Made by a program: the position numbers and the translations under genes. From assembly GCA_033782935.1 (NCBI GenBank), contig JAWQEG010000290.1:1-64000 (forward strand): 64,000 nt of DNA, written 5' to 3'. This document shows positions 29,855-44,327 of the stretch, piece after piece. Within the stretch, counting starts at the first letter, position 1. Each line of letters starts with the position of its first letter. Under the pieces are notes generated by a model. That model ran no database searches. It was not told the origin of the DNA and was given only the letters and a program-made list of their open reading frames with translations. This DNA comes from Petrolisthes cinctipes. Taxonomy: Eukaryota; Arthropoda; Malacostraca; Decapoda; Porcellanidae.

Positions 29855-32800
29855 GTGAGTGTGTTATTAGTGAAGTCAGCTGGGATTAACCTTCCTTATT
29901 ACCTTCCCTTTCTTAATCCTTTACCTTCTTCATTATTACCTTCCTTTACCATTTTTCTTCGTTATTACCCATTTCTTCTTCGTTATTACCTTTTTCTTCA
30001 TTATTACCTTTTTTTCTTCATTATTACCTTCGTTATTACCTTCTTCATTATTACCTACTTCATTATTACCTTCGTTATTACATTCTTCGTTATTCCCTTC
30101 GGTAAATTTACAGAAGAACTGGGTTCACTATATTGTATATATTAGTATCATTATCCACTATTTTGGACCATTCTAAGACACTTTTCATCTATGGTGTTTC
30201 TCTCGGAGATGCCCCGTTTTCGAGATATGCCCCGTTTTACAAACATAATTTGGAAATTAGTCTGACCTTACCTGACCTGACCTAACCTAACCTAGACCAC
30301 AGCAGACTACCGGGACCTAACCTGGGCAAACTACCGGGACCTAACCTGGGTAAACTACCGGGATATAACCAGTGTAAACTATCATAAAGTGACTGGGGCA
30401 AATTTCCGGGAACCAGCCAGATGTGGTAACACTGCGCGATCCTAGCCAAAAACCCAGTTATTCTGTAATAATACCTTACCTTCTTCAGTATAACTTAACT
30501 TTCTTATTTATTGCCCCCTTCTTCTTCATTATTATCTTCCTTTAGGTGTTATTAGTGTAGTCAGCTGTGATTACCTCCTTCATTCCCCAGGTGTTCGTTG
30601 GTTCGCAGCACTTTAATTAATTAAATGGTGCTTTGTTTACTCCTGTTCCATTATGACCCTATTTATATTACTTAAGGCAAAGATCATAAGCTAGGATGAT
30701 GATATGAAGAGATAATAGTTGTCTTAAATCTTTAAGTTATGGTGGATATAAAAATAATAATGGTTGGGTTGAGTAATGTTGAACCTTGTCCTCATTAATG
30801 ACATTTTTTTTCTTAATTAAAGTTTTTATACTCGGAGATTATGCAATTGGTGAAATAATTGCTGTCATTTTTTTGGAATATGGGAATATGAATTTATAAG
30901 TGAACCCCATGTCATACAGTATTAGTGTCCAGTTCTAGTAGTTAGTTTATATGGTAAATATTGAAAGAATTACCGTTATTGCGTACGGTTTTTCTACCTT
31001 CATAACCCACTTATTTAGACAATTCTAAGACTATTTTCTTCTATGGCATTAGCCTACCTCTGCAAATGCCCCATTTCCAAGATATTCAAATGGGGCATTT
31101 TGAAATTAGCCTGACCTTACCTAACCTAGCCTAGACCGCATCTGACTACTGGGACCTATCCTGGGCAGACTACCGGGAAATAACTTTGGTAAAGTACAGG
31201 AAATGACCGGGGCAAAATACTAGGACCTAGCCGGATCTGGCAACACTGCTACAAAACGGTAGTTCTTTCAATAAATATTGTTTATACTGTATATTTGGTA
31301 ACGTAATTGAGAAAGAAATTATTAGTTAATAAATTCATATGTACAGTTTATCGTACCTATTGTAATAGCAAAGATACGATAACTTTTCAAGGACTGCTGT
31401 GAAAGTGTGGGTAAAACTTATTTATCATCGCCTCCAAGAATTTGACTGTTTTCATATTTTGTATATATAATTTTCATTGTTTTTTTGTTTGTCAGAATTG
31501 TCGTATTTTGTCACTATTGCCACCCTCTTCCTACCCATACCATCTTGGGGGAAAGCCTGAGAATTCTTTAATATTCCAACAGTCTGCATTACTGATTTCC
31601 CTAATACTGTATGCTGCTTGGTCTGTAAAGTTCTAAAGTCCACACTGAAAATGCAACTGAGCACCTGAATAACTATAGAGCTAAAATTCAGTATAATGAT
31701 ATTATTCAAACTGGCATCACCACCACCACTTATTCAGTCCAAAGTCCTGAGCTGGATTCACAGGCCTGAGCTGGGCCTCTTCCAGAAGACTACTGTAAGA
31801 CTGTTAGAATATGATCATGAAATCACTTGAAGCACACAGCCCAGTGTTCTAGGTATCGCTGCATTAGGTGACTACTTCTAACAGGATGGTGGACCAAATA
31901 AAAGTCAGTTCTGCTTTTTATAAGTGTATTCCAGGAACTGTTATTGCACCTCATTTCAGAATTACATTACCTCGGAGATTGGAGGTGGTATACCGTAGTA
32001 CATTACAAATATTATCTGAGACTGGCATATAAAGTGAACTACACAGATAATTCATGATAAGGTACTGTAGTTCAGAGGCAAGAACATTGGTGGTGTTGCC
32101 GATAGCATGGTACTGATACAATCGTCATCACGATGGATATTCTTGCTAACGCCCCTTTATGCAGAGGGATCTCATACACTCGCGTTCATCGGTGCGGTTA
32201 TATAGAAGGATAACCCAGACGATCTGGTGGGTTATTGGCATGTTTAAACGGTCACCATCCAGTGGTCTTGGATATTTGACATTTATTTTTTGCCATGTTA
32301 CATTATAGTTTTGCACTGTACCATATATGATAATAAAATTTGTAAAATTTAATTAGTTAACTTTATAATGCAGTAGTTGGCCAATCCATTACTACCGGTA
32401 CCTGTATTGCTGTTTTTTCTGAAAATGAACAGTGGCACCAAAGTAGAAAGTAAGGCAACATAAGAGTTCAAGGTATAAACCCAAAAATTGAACCATTGAA
32501 AATTGTTATGAAGGCTTGATGTAATGTAAATTAGCAAGAGGAATTCCATAGCTGGAAGGTCAACCTGGTGAAAAGATTGGAAACAATGGGAGGAAGTCAT
32601 ATTGTTGGTGCGAGAGTTTGTTTGTTGATGGCCTACTAGGTAGGCTAACTTCTTTTTTCAACCATAGCTAGCCTACCACTTGACCCTTTATCATTACTAC
32701 CATACCACACTATAGTCTCTGCTGTTACAGATGTATTAGGCCTATTCATCATAAACTAACACTTAAAATAATACCATAATCCCTTGTACCCTAGCATTAT

Positions 32801-33678
32801 ACCTTTCCCTCCCTACATTGTCCTTCCCTTTACAATGGCCCTTCTGTCACGCTCTTTCAATATCATTCACTGTCCATTTGTTCTGTTTTCTTTTATTACA
32901 CTATCCCTTCATCTATGCTGCTTTAAATTGTCCTATCCCCTCTTGCTCTTTCTTCCTCTGCACTGTCCCTATAATGTACTGTTCATTTAGTTAAGTTGGA
33001 GTAGTATATATTGAATTGAGTAATGGTAGAAGCTTAATTTGATTAACATTTGTTTGTGTGACTGTATTAGACAAGGTTAGGTTAGGTTTCATTTGGTTGT
33101 GGCTGTAGTGGGCAAGAGTGTGGTTAATGGCAACATTAAATCATTGTATTTGAGGCTATTGTATGCATGGCCAGTAGCTGGTCCTGAGCTGGAATATCCA
33201 GCCTTATTTATATACACACCTGTTATTCTATCTGAAGTGGAGGATTTTAGACTTGCAGGGACATAATAAGCCATGAACATATAACCGGACATTTAGGCAA
33301 GGCAAAATTTTTTAACACTTTACTTGCCCGGTAGTAATAAAATTCTTCCTATTTCGTTTCAGTACAAAGGGCGAGGAACATCAACTACAAAGGCAAAAAT
33401 GGTGAGTACTGAAACTTATTAGTAATTTTGCTCATTTTTATTCTACCATACTGTACCATACTACTTCAAGTTAATTGTTGAAGTGTACTGTATGGAAATA
33501 GTTTTTTTTCATGACTGTTATATGTGAGTGATAACCAAAAAATTATATATACAGTACCTGTATATATATATATACACCGTATATATATTACACACACACA
33601 GTATATGCCATCTTTTATTTTCTGTATTGAGAAAGATGAGACTGTTATAATATTATGTGAGTGATAAACAAAAAATTA

Positions 33679-33711
<33 letters not shown>

Positions 33712-34292
33712 GTATATGCCATCTTTTATTTTCTGTATTGAGAAAGATGAGAACTAAAGGCTGAGAGTCCGCTAATTGCCCTCGTCTGTGAAACCAAACA
33801 AGTGAGAAAGGTCCAAAATCATGTCCAATTTTGTTTGAGATGACTAGACATGTCGTTTGAAGGAGCTGTCACAGATTACAAGCATCCTAATTTTTCCATC
33901 TATTATGCGCCACATGACCTCGCCTAATGTCAATCAATCAATCAACCATCTATAATTATGCCACTTTGATTGGCAAAATGTTGTTTCATCCAGTGATATT
34001 GAAACCCTGCGGGAACTAGCCTAGCTAAACGAAGCTAACTAGCTAAATTAAGAGCTAACATATTGCTTTCATATCACGGGATGCGACAGTTAGGTAGGCT
34101 AATATAGATGTGTAAAGTAGCATTACTCAGAGTGGAAACTTAAATAATTTCATTCTTTTGCTTTGAAACATGAAATATGTTGGCCTTTGAATCAAAGTTG
34201 TCTGAGAGAAAGGGGAGAAGGTTTTCTCTGTGTCACCAAGTAAATAGAGAACAATATCTTATCATAGTATAACATCCGGTGTGTTAGCAATA

Positions 34293-34328
<36 letters not shown>

Positions 34329-36157
34329 CAGTCAAGAGTTAGTAAGAGCCACATTTCTTTTGTGAAAAGTAAACAAAAACTCCACAAGGAAGCCTTGTGA
34401 TTGCAATGACCGATAATGGTAACTGACGAGACTTTAGTCCTAGAGCGTGCCTTGACAATGTTGAAGTAGAGTTTCATTATGTATTCACATATGTTTGTTT
34501 CTTACTACCAGTGTGTATTCTGATGTACAGCCACAATCAATAACCACCAACACATTCCTTCCATTGTGCAAATAAATCAGTATCATATCAAAATATAATC
34601 ATACAACACCTTACGTCAACCTAACCCCCTCAATTATTATGAGGTGCTGCAAAATCATAAACGTGTTGTTCTTTATTACCAAGATATTTACTATGATGGC
34701 AGGAAAGTGTCGGTGGATATTTGATTGTGGTTGTACAATACGTTGTTGAAATGTATGCAGAGGAACGCTATTTACGGAAAGAACTGTACAACAAGGGTTT
34801 CGTAGGAGTAGTGGAGGATACAGAACCCCATTTTGGTTCCTTCTGTGGTTGGTTGTTCTCATAGGTACCGTATAGTTGACAGCTGCAGTTGCCTTGGGGA
34901 GGTCCTACGCCCCTTGCGCTGCCTCAAGGGAAAATGTAGCAGGGTTGCAAATGTTGTGTTTTATTAATTCTCCTTCGGTGGAACACTAAAAAGTGGATTG
35001 CATTAGTGCAACAATTCTTATACATCTTGGTAGCAAAGGAAATATATAATATGGTGTAGGAACTCGTTGATACACCCATAGAGATACGTACAATCGGCCT
35101 CAGGAATTCGTATACACCACTGTGACATCAAGGGTTCTTAACTATAAAAAACTATAATTTTCTAACGCCAAACCTTTGTAGTGATGTTATTTGGGTAATA
35201 CTTGAATCAGTCAGTAGAACAATACCTACAGTATGGTCAGAATAAAGACCCCTTATAACCAATGATACGTGTACGAATTCCTGAGGCCGACTGTACGTTT
35301 TAGCACAAGGTTCTCCACGTTCACTTGTAGGTTGGAGTTAATTGGGAGTTTGTTTATCTTTCGTCACACTTGCAGCCCTAATTTAAATATGAATTAACGA
35401 TAGTCTTAAAAACTTGTGAAGCCGCACGCGTGTAACATTCCTGCTTGTGTTGCAAGAAAGGGATTACAAACGCACAACAACACCCGCATCCTCCTACCTC
35501 TTCCCCATCGCTTCTCAAAAGAGCTCAAACATCAACACCACCCACATCTCTCCTCACCCTTCATCCCTTCCCAAAAGATTACAAACATCAACACCCACAT
35601 AGCCTAGCCTACTGTACATCCTCCCTCTCTTGTTATCCCTCCCTTCATCGATCATCTCTAATCTTTCCTCTCCTTCCGTTCCTCACTACTGTATCTTTCA
35701 TTCTTTTCCTTTTCTGCTTCTCCCTACCATCGTTTGTTCGCTCCCCTCTCTCCACTTTGCCCATTACACAACACTCTCTCTCTCTCAAGATGCCCAAGAA
35801 CCTATGACCTAAACATTAAAGCATGTAATGGTTGTCTGTGATTTTCGTGTGGTTGGGTGATTGATCAGTGATTGGCGTGACTGACTTTATGACCTTATCT
35901 GTGGTTGGCGTGATTGATCTTTGACCCTAACTGTGGCGACCTTAACCTTGGCTCTGTTGGGTTGAGCTCGACCTCACCGTCAATTCATGAGTCGCACGTA
36001 GAGGAGTAAAAAAATAAAATAAATATAGCTCCCCATACTAATCCTTTTGTTTTGAGACACCGAGAATAAAGATCAGATGAGGTTCCTAAGTACTTCAATG
36101 TTATCATCATCAATATCCCATTTTGCTAGGTATGCATTAGGCCTATATAGTATTATT

Positions 36158-36188
<31 letters not shown>

Positions 36189-39100
36189 TCCAAATAGAGT
36201 AATAGAACAATGGAACGAATTACCTGAAGAAGTGGTGTGTGCCAAAAACATGCATAACTTTAGAGAAAAATATGATAATTGGGTTTTAAAATACGGGACA
36301 TTACGAACTTGACTCAATCCTGTAAAGATACAAATAGATACCGTAGGTAAGAACACACAGAATATTAGAATTAGGCAAACCTGTAGAACATAGACACTGG
36401 CATGAGGGAACATTCCGATTGCTGCAGCTGTAACGTCACTAGCGATGATTCAGTATGGGAGTAAACCTTCTGTGGGAACACCTACACTCCTACAGTATGG
36501 CGGGTACAGTCAGTCAAAGAAATGTGTTTTAGTTCTGAACCTCTGGTAAATAAATTGGAGGGTTACACACACGCACACAGGAAAAGTTATATATATGGAA
36601 TAAACTTCTTCATTAATTCATTTGCATTTTGGGTTATTATAGTATTTAAGGGGGTAATTCACTTTTGTTACGTTGGAGCGCCTTATTTCCTTCAAAGTAT
36701 GCCAGGAAACAGGACCAAATGAAAAAAAAAATGGAGTTCTGTTGCTTGGAATAGTTTGGAGGAATCAGTTGCTCTAGATTTACCAACACTGTACTTCCCC
36801 CCCTTAAGCCCGTAATCGAGGACAGATCTTCACGTACTATGGTGCACAAAAGTTTGTTCCCTCAGCCAGCCACAATATAACCCAATGAATCACTTGTGGC
36901 TCAAAAGACTGAACAAGACAGGATGGATGGAGAGCCGTGTTTTGCCGTTCGAACCACACACAGTTCAGTCATAATGTGTTTGGCTGTGGGAATGAACTTT
37001 TTGCACACCACGGTACCAAACCAAACTCCACGACAGATATAAGGCGATGTAACTCCCTGTACAGTCGGCGAAAAAAATCCTGTCGCCTCAGTCAGCGCTT
37101 CTTGCAGGATAACATAAAGGCTGATCATTGAACAAAATATTCGCCAAACAGAAATGCAATAACCAGGGGGAATATTCATAAACTGTGCTGTGTTTCAGTT
37201 TACGAGCCTGGGAAGCTTATATTTCCGTACTGTACTTCATGACTTTGCGGATGTGGGCGACAGGACTTTTGCCGCAGGCTGTACTGTAGTGGAAATATTC
37301 CCACCACCCCCGCACCTCCCTCACCCTCCCCCCCCCCCCCACCCGCCAACAGCTGCAGAACTAGATAACAATACCTCCATCATCAACCTCTGTTCTATTG
37401 TTATTGTAATGGATGGTGTAGACTGGTGTGGTGAAAGTGAGTGCTCGCTTTAAGAAGGTGAGAGAAACTTGATTGCACTGCACTGTTACGTCATTAATGT
37501 TTTTGACACCTCCCAACAGAAAGCAATTATAGTTTTCTAATCTCGGGAGTAATATATCATTACTATCAATAATCTTGAACGACGTGGATTTTCTGGTTAC
37601 ACCTATATTATGGTAGCGATACGAAACCTTTGAACGTCTGGTGTACTTTTTTGGCAGAGGGAAACACTACTGTAATACTACTGTATATCAATTAACCCAG
37701 AAGGAACAGCTTGCAGTATTAGATAATGTAGTTACTTGCACTGTCACTAGTGCATAAGTTAATCATATGTACTGGTGACAACACAGATGACCACACGACA
37801 TTTCCGAAACATTTTATTTCCCAAACAGGAACAAAATCTGTTTATTAATACTGAAGTGTTTGCAATGACATCGTGTAGCATAGATACGGGCTTACACACG
37901 CTAGGAATCCTTATCTTATCATTGCCCTTTTTTCTGGTGCTCTTTTCAAAGGTATCTAAAATATCTTTCAGTACACTAAAGCCACAAAACCAGGAATCCC
38001 TACATGGCCTAACCATACTACTCTACCTACCATGATTTCCGTCCATTTTGACCGTTCCCCTGCTTGTTCCACTCACTTGTATTCCTCTTTTGATAGTTGC
38101 ATGTTCGTAGAGAAATTAAAAATAATTACGCCGGTTAGGACCATTAACTTTAAGAACACACATCTGACAATGCCTAAGACGGAAGAGAAATAATATTACC
38201 TTTCATTTAATTAAGGAATATATTTTGAGGAGCCCTTGCCAAATTTAAACAGCTGAAGTTATTTTCGCCCCATGACATGTAGCCTATACCAAGTCATCCG
38301 AAGGAAGCAACTTGCAGGATTTATATACGTATCCCCTTTCAACTCCCCAACCTGCATCACCCTTAGCGGTTGATAGACAGACACATCCACCTCTTTGCTA
38401 CACTCGGGAACAATGCTGGGAGGGAGTGACATTAATCTGTTACACCAGACTGCACAAAGAATAGGATGTGAGATGAGAAGTGAATGGAGAGTTCTTGCAT
38501 GGGAGAGAGAGTGGTGTATGTCTGTTATTGTGTGTGATGTGATTGGGTACGTCATGGAAAGGCATGCGGTGCGTCCTTGCATATGTGTGTGTGTGTGTGT
38601 GTGTGTGATTCTATAAAGGTATAATTAAACCCATGCGTATAACCCAAAAACCTACCTTAAAAACGCCCCTCCCTGCACTTTATAAACCAAGCGAAACGCC
38701 ACCCCACCCTCATCCCTTTCCTGTTGTACAGCCACAATCAAATAACCACCGACACCATCCTTCCATCGTGCAAATAAATCAGTCTCTAATCAAAATATAA
38801 TCTTACAACATTATACGTCAACTCAACCCCCTCGATCATTATTATGAGGTGCTGCAAAATCATACACGTGTTGTTCTTTATTACCAATATATTTACTACG
38901 ATGGAAGGAAAGTGTCGGTGGATATTTGATTGTGGCTGTACCTTACCCGATTCAGTCACTTGTGTTTTACCTTACTTTTGAACCTTTTCCCTACCTTCCC
39001 TCCTCACCAACCTTATATTACTCTTGCACCTTACATTAATTAACCTTCCCTCCTCACATACTTAACCACCTCTGTTCTCCTTTGCTCAGCTCGCCTCCCT

Positions 39101-42100
39101 GCCTTACTCCAACCTTCCCCTGCCCAACCCTCCTTACTCATCACATTCCATCGCATTTCCTCCCCTCCTCTTCCATCACCTCTTCTCTTCTTTTCCTTCT
39201 CTCGTCTCTCTTCTCTTTTCTTTCTCTCCTCGCTCTTCGGGTTCCTCGTCCCTCTTCCACCGCCTCTCTCTCTCCTTCCGTTCTAGCTTCTCTTTTCTCC
39301 TCTCGATCCCTCACTTCCTTCATGTCTTCTCATCATCTTTCTCATTGCCCATCGACTTTCCTTTCCTTCCTTTCTCCTTCCTGTCACTCTTTTCTTTCTT
39401 TCCTCTTCTCCTCTCGTTACTATCATTTCCATTTCCTTTTCTCCAAACCTTTCCTCTCTTCTTAATCTTTTCCTGTTCTCTGTTCCTGACCTTTCTTCTT
39501 TTATCTTTTTCTGTACTTTCTCCTCATTCTTTCCTTCTCTTTCCCTTCTCGTCCTAACCCTTTCTTTCAGTATTTTTCATATATCATCGCCTCTCCTTTC
39601 CTTTTCCTTACATTCCTTTCTAATTTTTCCTTTTTAGATAAAAATCTCACCCCATCCCTCTAAACCACTCCCCTCAACACCACACCACTCAGCTCCCCAC
39701 TCTCCTTTATTGTACCCAACCCTACCTTCTCTTACTCATCTCCTCCCAGGCTAACCTCCCCATCTCTCTCCCCTCACAGATACCAACGACGCCTTCGTAG
39801 TGATAGCACTGGGCAAGGATAAGTTCCAGACCTCAATTAAGGATAAGGCTACCAGTTCAGTCGAGTGGCACGAGGAATGTGAACTGTGAGTACATTATAT
39901 GATAAGGGACGGTACTGTGGGCCATGTGCAACAACAACATTCATTGTATTGACGATTGGTGTGGTATCGATGTATAGACGCATGGCTCTGTGTTGTGTCT
40001 AGGGAGTCATCTAGCCTAGTCGGTACCACACCTTCGTCAACACCGTGAATGTTCTTGCATACGGTCCTGTAATGTACACAATAAAATTTCCTTCTCCCAG
40101 CCAGTCACAATATAGGCCTATATGAATCACCTGTTATCCGGACGACTAAACAACAGAGGATAGATGACGAAATGTGTTTTGTCGTTAGAACCACAACAGA
40201 GAATTCGGTAATATTGTGGCTGGGAATAAACTTTTGTGCACCATAGTACCGATATTAATTCATAAAACCTCTCAGATTTTATACTTGTTCGTACTCTCTT
40301 ACCCAAAAGTATCGAGCCACTTTCAAATCGAAACAATATGTCACCATGGGCGAAACATTGTGATACTTACTGTGACGTTTGTATTTTGTTGGTACAGTCG
40401 CGACACATATATAGTCCTTGAACAGACTTCCCCTTACACCCTGGTCAAGGACTATGTGCCGCGACTGTACGTCTGCAGTTCAGATGCCATCACCACGAAC
40501 ACTTTTATTGTTATTCAAATAATTATTAGTTTTCGTTCCAAGTCACTATATGACTCATCAGCTTATCTCATAATAAGCGAATCCACTGAGACCTTTTTCA
40601 CGAAATTAAGCACCATTTAATCCCTATTTGTCAAGCCATTCCTCTTACCTGTCATGTTATCTAAGATGCATTACTTTGTGTGAATACATAATATATGACA
40701 TAGTGGTTATGTGTATGAGAGCACAGTCCATCCATTTTCACATCTTAATGTAACACACGGCACTGTAGCAATAACAGTATTTATTGTGTGATGATGAGAG
40801 AATGGTGGCAACTCACAGTCACTATTACCAACCCAAACGATAATGCTGTCCACGTGACTTAATGTTAGCTTCCAGAAATATCATGACTATAGGTGACTGT
40901 AGGTTACTATCGTGACTATAGGTGGACCGATACTTTTTGGTGAGAGTGTACATACTTACATATACCAGGCCTTCATCTCCACGACACTTGTTGGTATGTT
41001 TGCAATACTGACCTCGCCAAAGTGTTTCATTCTGTTTCATAACAGTTTGGAGGTTTCAGGAGCATTCAGTTCGTCTACAACCCAGTAATATGACCCCCTT
41101 CAGTTGCCTAATCAGAGTTTGTAAACAGACGGGTGACACATAAGGTCGTACTAATGAATCTGGAGGAAATGATTCCTCCAAACTATTCCAAGCAATAGAA
41201 CACCATTATTTTTGTTCATCTGGTCCCGTTTCCTGGCATACTTTGGAGGAATCATGGCACTCCAATGTAACAAAAGTGAATTACCCCCTTAATGATACGA
41301 CCCCATAAACTTTTATCATGGCACAGTACGGTACCCAGAAATATTCGACCAATACCGGTAGGCATATCTTCCGTTTTGTATAGCCTACGTGCTCGACTCA
41401 GACCGGTTCAGTCCTACTTCATCCAGCCTTACTGTTAGTGCTCGAGGGAGGAGTATACCGCTGTCCATTCATACCTGCAAATCAAGTGTAAAAATCCTGC
41501 AACACCTTCGACCAACACTGCCTTGACCACTGATGCGAAACCATTGCAATTTTTCTCCATAATAATTTTTTTTACACCTCAACCATTATTGAATCATTAC
41601 TATCTCGACTTTCTCCGTAACTTGAAATGTGAAGTTTATATCAAAATAGTCGTGTATTGAATTAATAAAAAAATAAATAAAACAATAATTATATAGATCG
41701 ATTTGCGTTAAGATTCAGCTCCACGAGGAAAGCAAGGTGCAGTAACCCCCATCCATCCTTCCTTCCTTCATCCCTTCTCCTCCCCCCCATCCCCACTTGT
41801 TGTAGTTCTTTGCTGTCGGCGTGTGTTGGTGGTTTAGAGGCGAGGCGTGTTGTAATCTATCAACATGAGGTGTGGTTGTGGTTGTGGTAATGGTGGTTAG
41901 GAAAAAAAAAAGTAGTTTAGATGGTAATGGTGATGTGGTAGAACTGGTAGTGATGTAACTATAGTGTTCGTGGTAGTAGTTGTGTTGGTAGTGAAGTTGT
42001 GATGGTCAGGAAAGAGGGGGTATTATTTTGGTAGAGGTAGTAGAACATTCATGGTGTATACGATTGTGTGGTACCGGTACGATGACTCTGTTGTTTGTCT

Positions 42101-44291
42101 ATGGAGCCGTCTTAGCAGTACTACACCACGAATGTTCTTGCATACGGCCCTTATAGTTTTGGTGGTGGTGGTGGTGGTGTTAACAGTGTTGGTGGTAGTG
42201 GTGTCTAGTGGAGGGTGCTGGTCATGGTGATAGTGGTGGTAGTAGTACAGTAGTTATGTGCAAGGGTCGCTACACTGGTTTTCCTGCCTTCTGGAGGAGT
42301 ACAGTAACAGCGGGAGGAAGAGAAGACCGGTAGTGTTGAGAAAGAGACGAGGGAGTGATGGTGGTAGAGAGGGAGGGGGAATACACTAGATTGATGGATG
42401 GATAACTTGAGATATATAGATGGAGGAGGGCTGGAAGGGAAATATAAGAATAATGATCTCGAGATATGTATGGAGGGAAAGGAGGAGATAGGGGAGGGGT
42501 ATATATAAAAAATAATAATGGCGAAAGATGTATGGATGGAAACAGGTAGGAGAGGAGAGGGAGAGGGATTGAGAGAGACGAAGGGACTGAGGAAGTATGA
42601 GAGAGATAACGGTTTCCCACCCACCATGTCACCTACCTCCGCAACACCCACTGTGGACGAAGCCGGGTGTAGCGATACACACACACACACACACACAGAT
42701 AGATAGAAAGGTTGATTAATTGATAGATACTTTATTGACCACAGTTTCTTACAATACAAATAGACTCAAGAGTAAGTAAAGAATGCAATATACAGCATGT
42801 TCCTGAACTCAAACTTCAGGAATATATATATACTCCATCGACAAACAACCCCACGATACAATATTTATTATATGGCAGAATAGCCCTGTGGTACCCAGTC
42901 CCCGCGGGCTTGGCACTATCAGGCCTCATCACTCGGTCACATCATGGCCATAGCCTACCTGGTTTTGATAGTTGTTAGATAGATAGTAGATATACTTGTT
43001 GGTAAATCTGGAGCCACTTATTCCTCCAAACTTTTCCAAGCAACAGGCCACCATTATATTTGTTAATGTGATACTGTTTCCGAGCTTACATTTGAAGATT
43101 TAAGGTGTACTATTGTAGTACCAAAAGTGTACTGTCCCGTAAGAGAATTTGATATGTGCCTCAGTTTTACCCACACAGGCAAAATCGGACTCGGAAAGTA
43201 TAGTAAATGTGGTGATGGTTGTAGTAGTGTTCGTTTTGGTGATGGTGGTGGTAGTGGTGATGATATCTGCGGTGTTGGCACAGAATAATGCTGATGGGTT
43301 CGATGATAGTAAATGTATATAGTACAGTAGGCACAATCGTAGCCATAAGTTTCAGTACAAATTGCTGACTAATGTTTTCATATTCTCATAATGATGTTAC
43401 TGTTTTGAATAGTGAGTAGATGCTTGTAGTAAATTAGAAGATTTTAGCTTGACCTGCTTATTGGAAAGTTTCCCAGCTAACAATCAAGGGGAAGCTGTCA
43501 AACACTTATATGAGTCGTTCCAATGTGGATGGATGATTATTATTGTCCACGACTGTGCGTATAATCAGATGATGTCAAGCCTCTCACATTCGGGAAACTT
43601 ACACGTGGCGTCTATAACAGTTTCTCCTACAGTAAAGTCGTCTGATACTTCAGTGCAATTTTCATTGAATGGAATATTTAGTACAAAATGTTTTGTTAGA
43701 GTTGACAGATGCCGGTCTAACACAGAGGGTATGATGGACCAACGCTTGTTATCAGTGCAAAGTTATTCGTATAAATATAGAATATTTTTTTCTGCAGTTT
43801 CTTTGCACATAGTTTCTATCATAGCCTACCATGTTTTCCTCCGTTGTGACGTAGCAGTGAGAACGATAGGAGCTTGGTATCACCACGGTCGAGATAGAAT
43901 CACTGTATCGTCACGAGCCATAATAAGTATCCATGCAGAGGTCTTGCTGAAGTTTGAAATTAACTGACATAACCGTGAACCAGTTACTCGACAATTCTTT
44001 TCTTGTCTCATACTTGCTGGAGCTCGTTTTAATACTCCACCAGATCAGTATTCAGATTTCTCCCAAAATAATAAAACCACGCTTTTAGGAGGCTTTAGTG
44101 GTGGTAGTATTATAGTGACGGTAGCGGTGGTAGTTTTGGTGATAACGGTGGAGGTGATAGTGGTAACGAGGGAGGTGGTGGAGGGGTGTGGTAGTGGTAG
44201 TGGTGGGGTGAAGGGCGTGTGATTGACCCCACACTCTGACCCCATTCTTCCGGTCTACCCTCCCTACTCCTCTCCCACAACCACCACAGTT

Positions 44292-44327
<36 letters not shown>

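Larger units (their letters stand above)
29855..33362. other. Rip11 intron 1
   Basis: Begins with a degenerate CTTCATTATTAC tandem repeat (29895-30095), then two copies of a 235-275 bp repeat (30165-30438 and 31013-31247), a family C copy (32072-32157) and a GGTTAGGTTAGG run near 33077. No exon is seen. Confidence 0.7.
33402..39779. other. Rip11 intron 2
   Basis: 6.4 kb. Holds a 127-bp tandem duplication (33513-33751), an S-family 3' end (33905-33945), MITEs at 34528-34733, 35091-35293, 36834-37019 and 38729-38938, a LINE tail (36187-36312), element A4 (36646-36807), CT, CA and TG runs, a Pro/His low-complexity stretch (37300-37350) and a long pyrimidine tract before the next exon. Confidence 0.75.

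Noticed and set aside
33076..33092. Interstitial telomere
   Set aside because: GGTTAGGTTAGG is only about two to three TTAGG units; short runs like this occur by chance or in dispersed repeats.
39082..39465. 127-codon Ser/Phe/Leu frame and the Arg/Glu frame opposite it
   Set aside because: Both are translations of the pyrimidine-rich tract before Rip11 exon 3.
42205..42759. 184-codon minus-strand open frame
   Set aside because: Composition is Ser/Pro/Tyr/Ile low-complexity, produced by GGT/GA/CA repeats on the other strand; no domain or splice support.
43449..43967. 172-codon + strand open frame
   Set aside because: No recognisable family features; a frame of this length is expected about once by chance in 128 kb of searched strands. 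Its end weakly resembles repeat sequence at 5508-5580.
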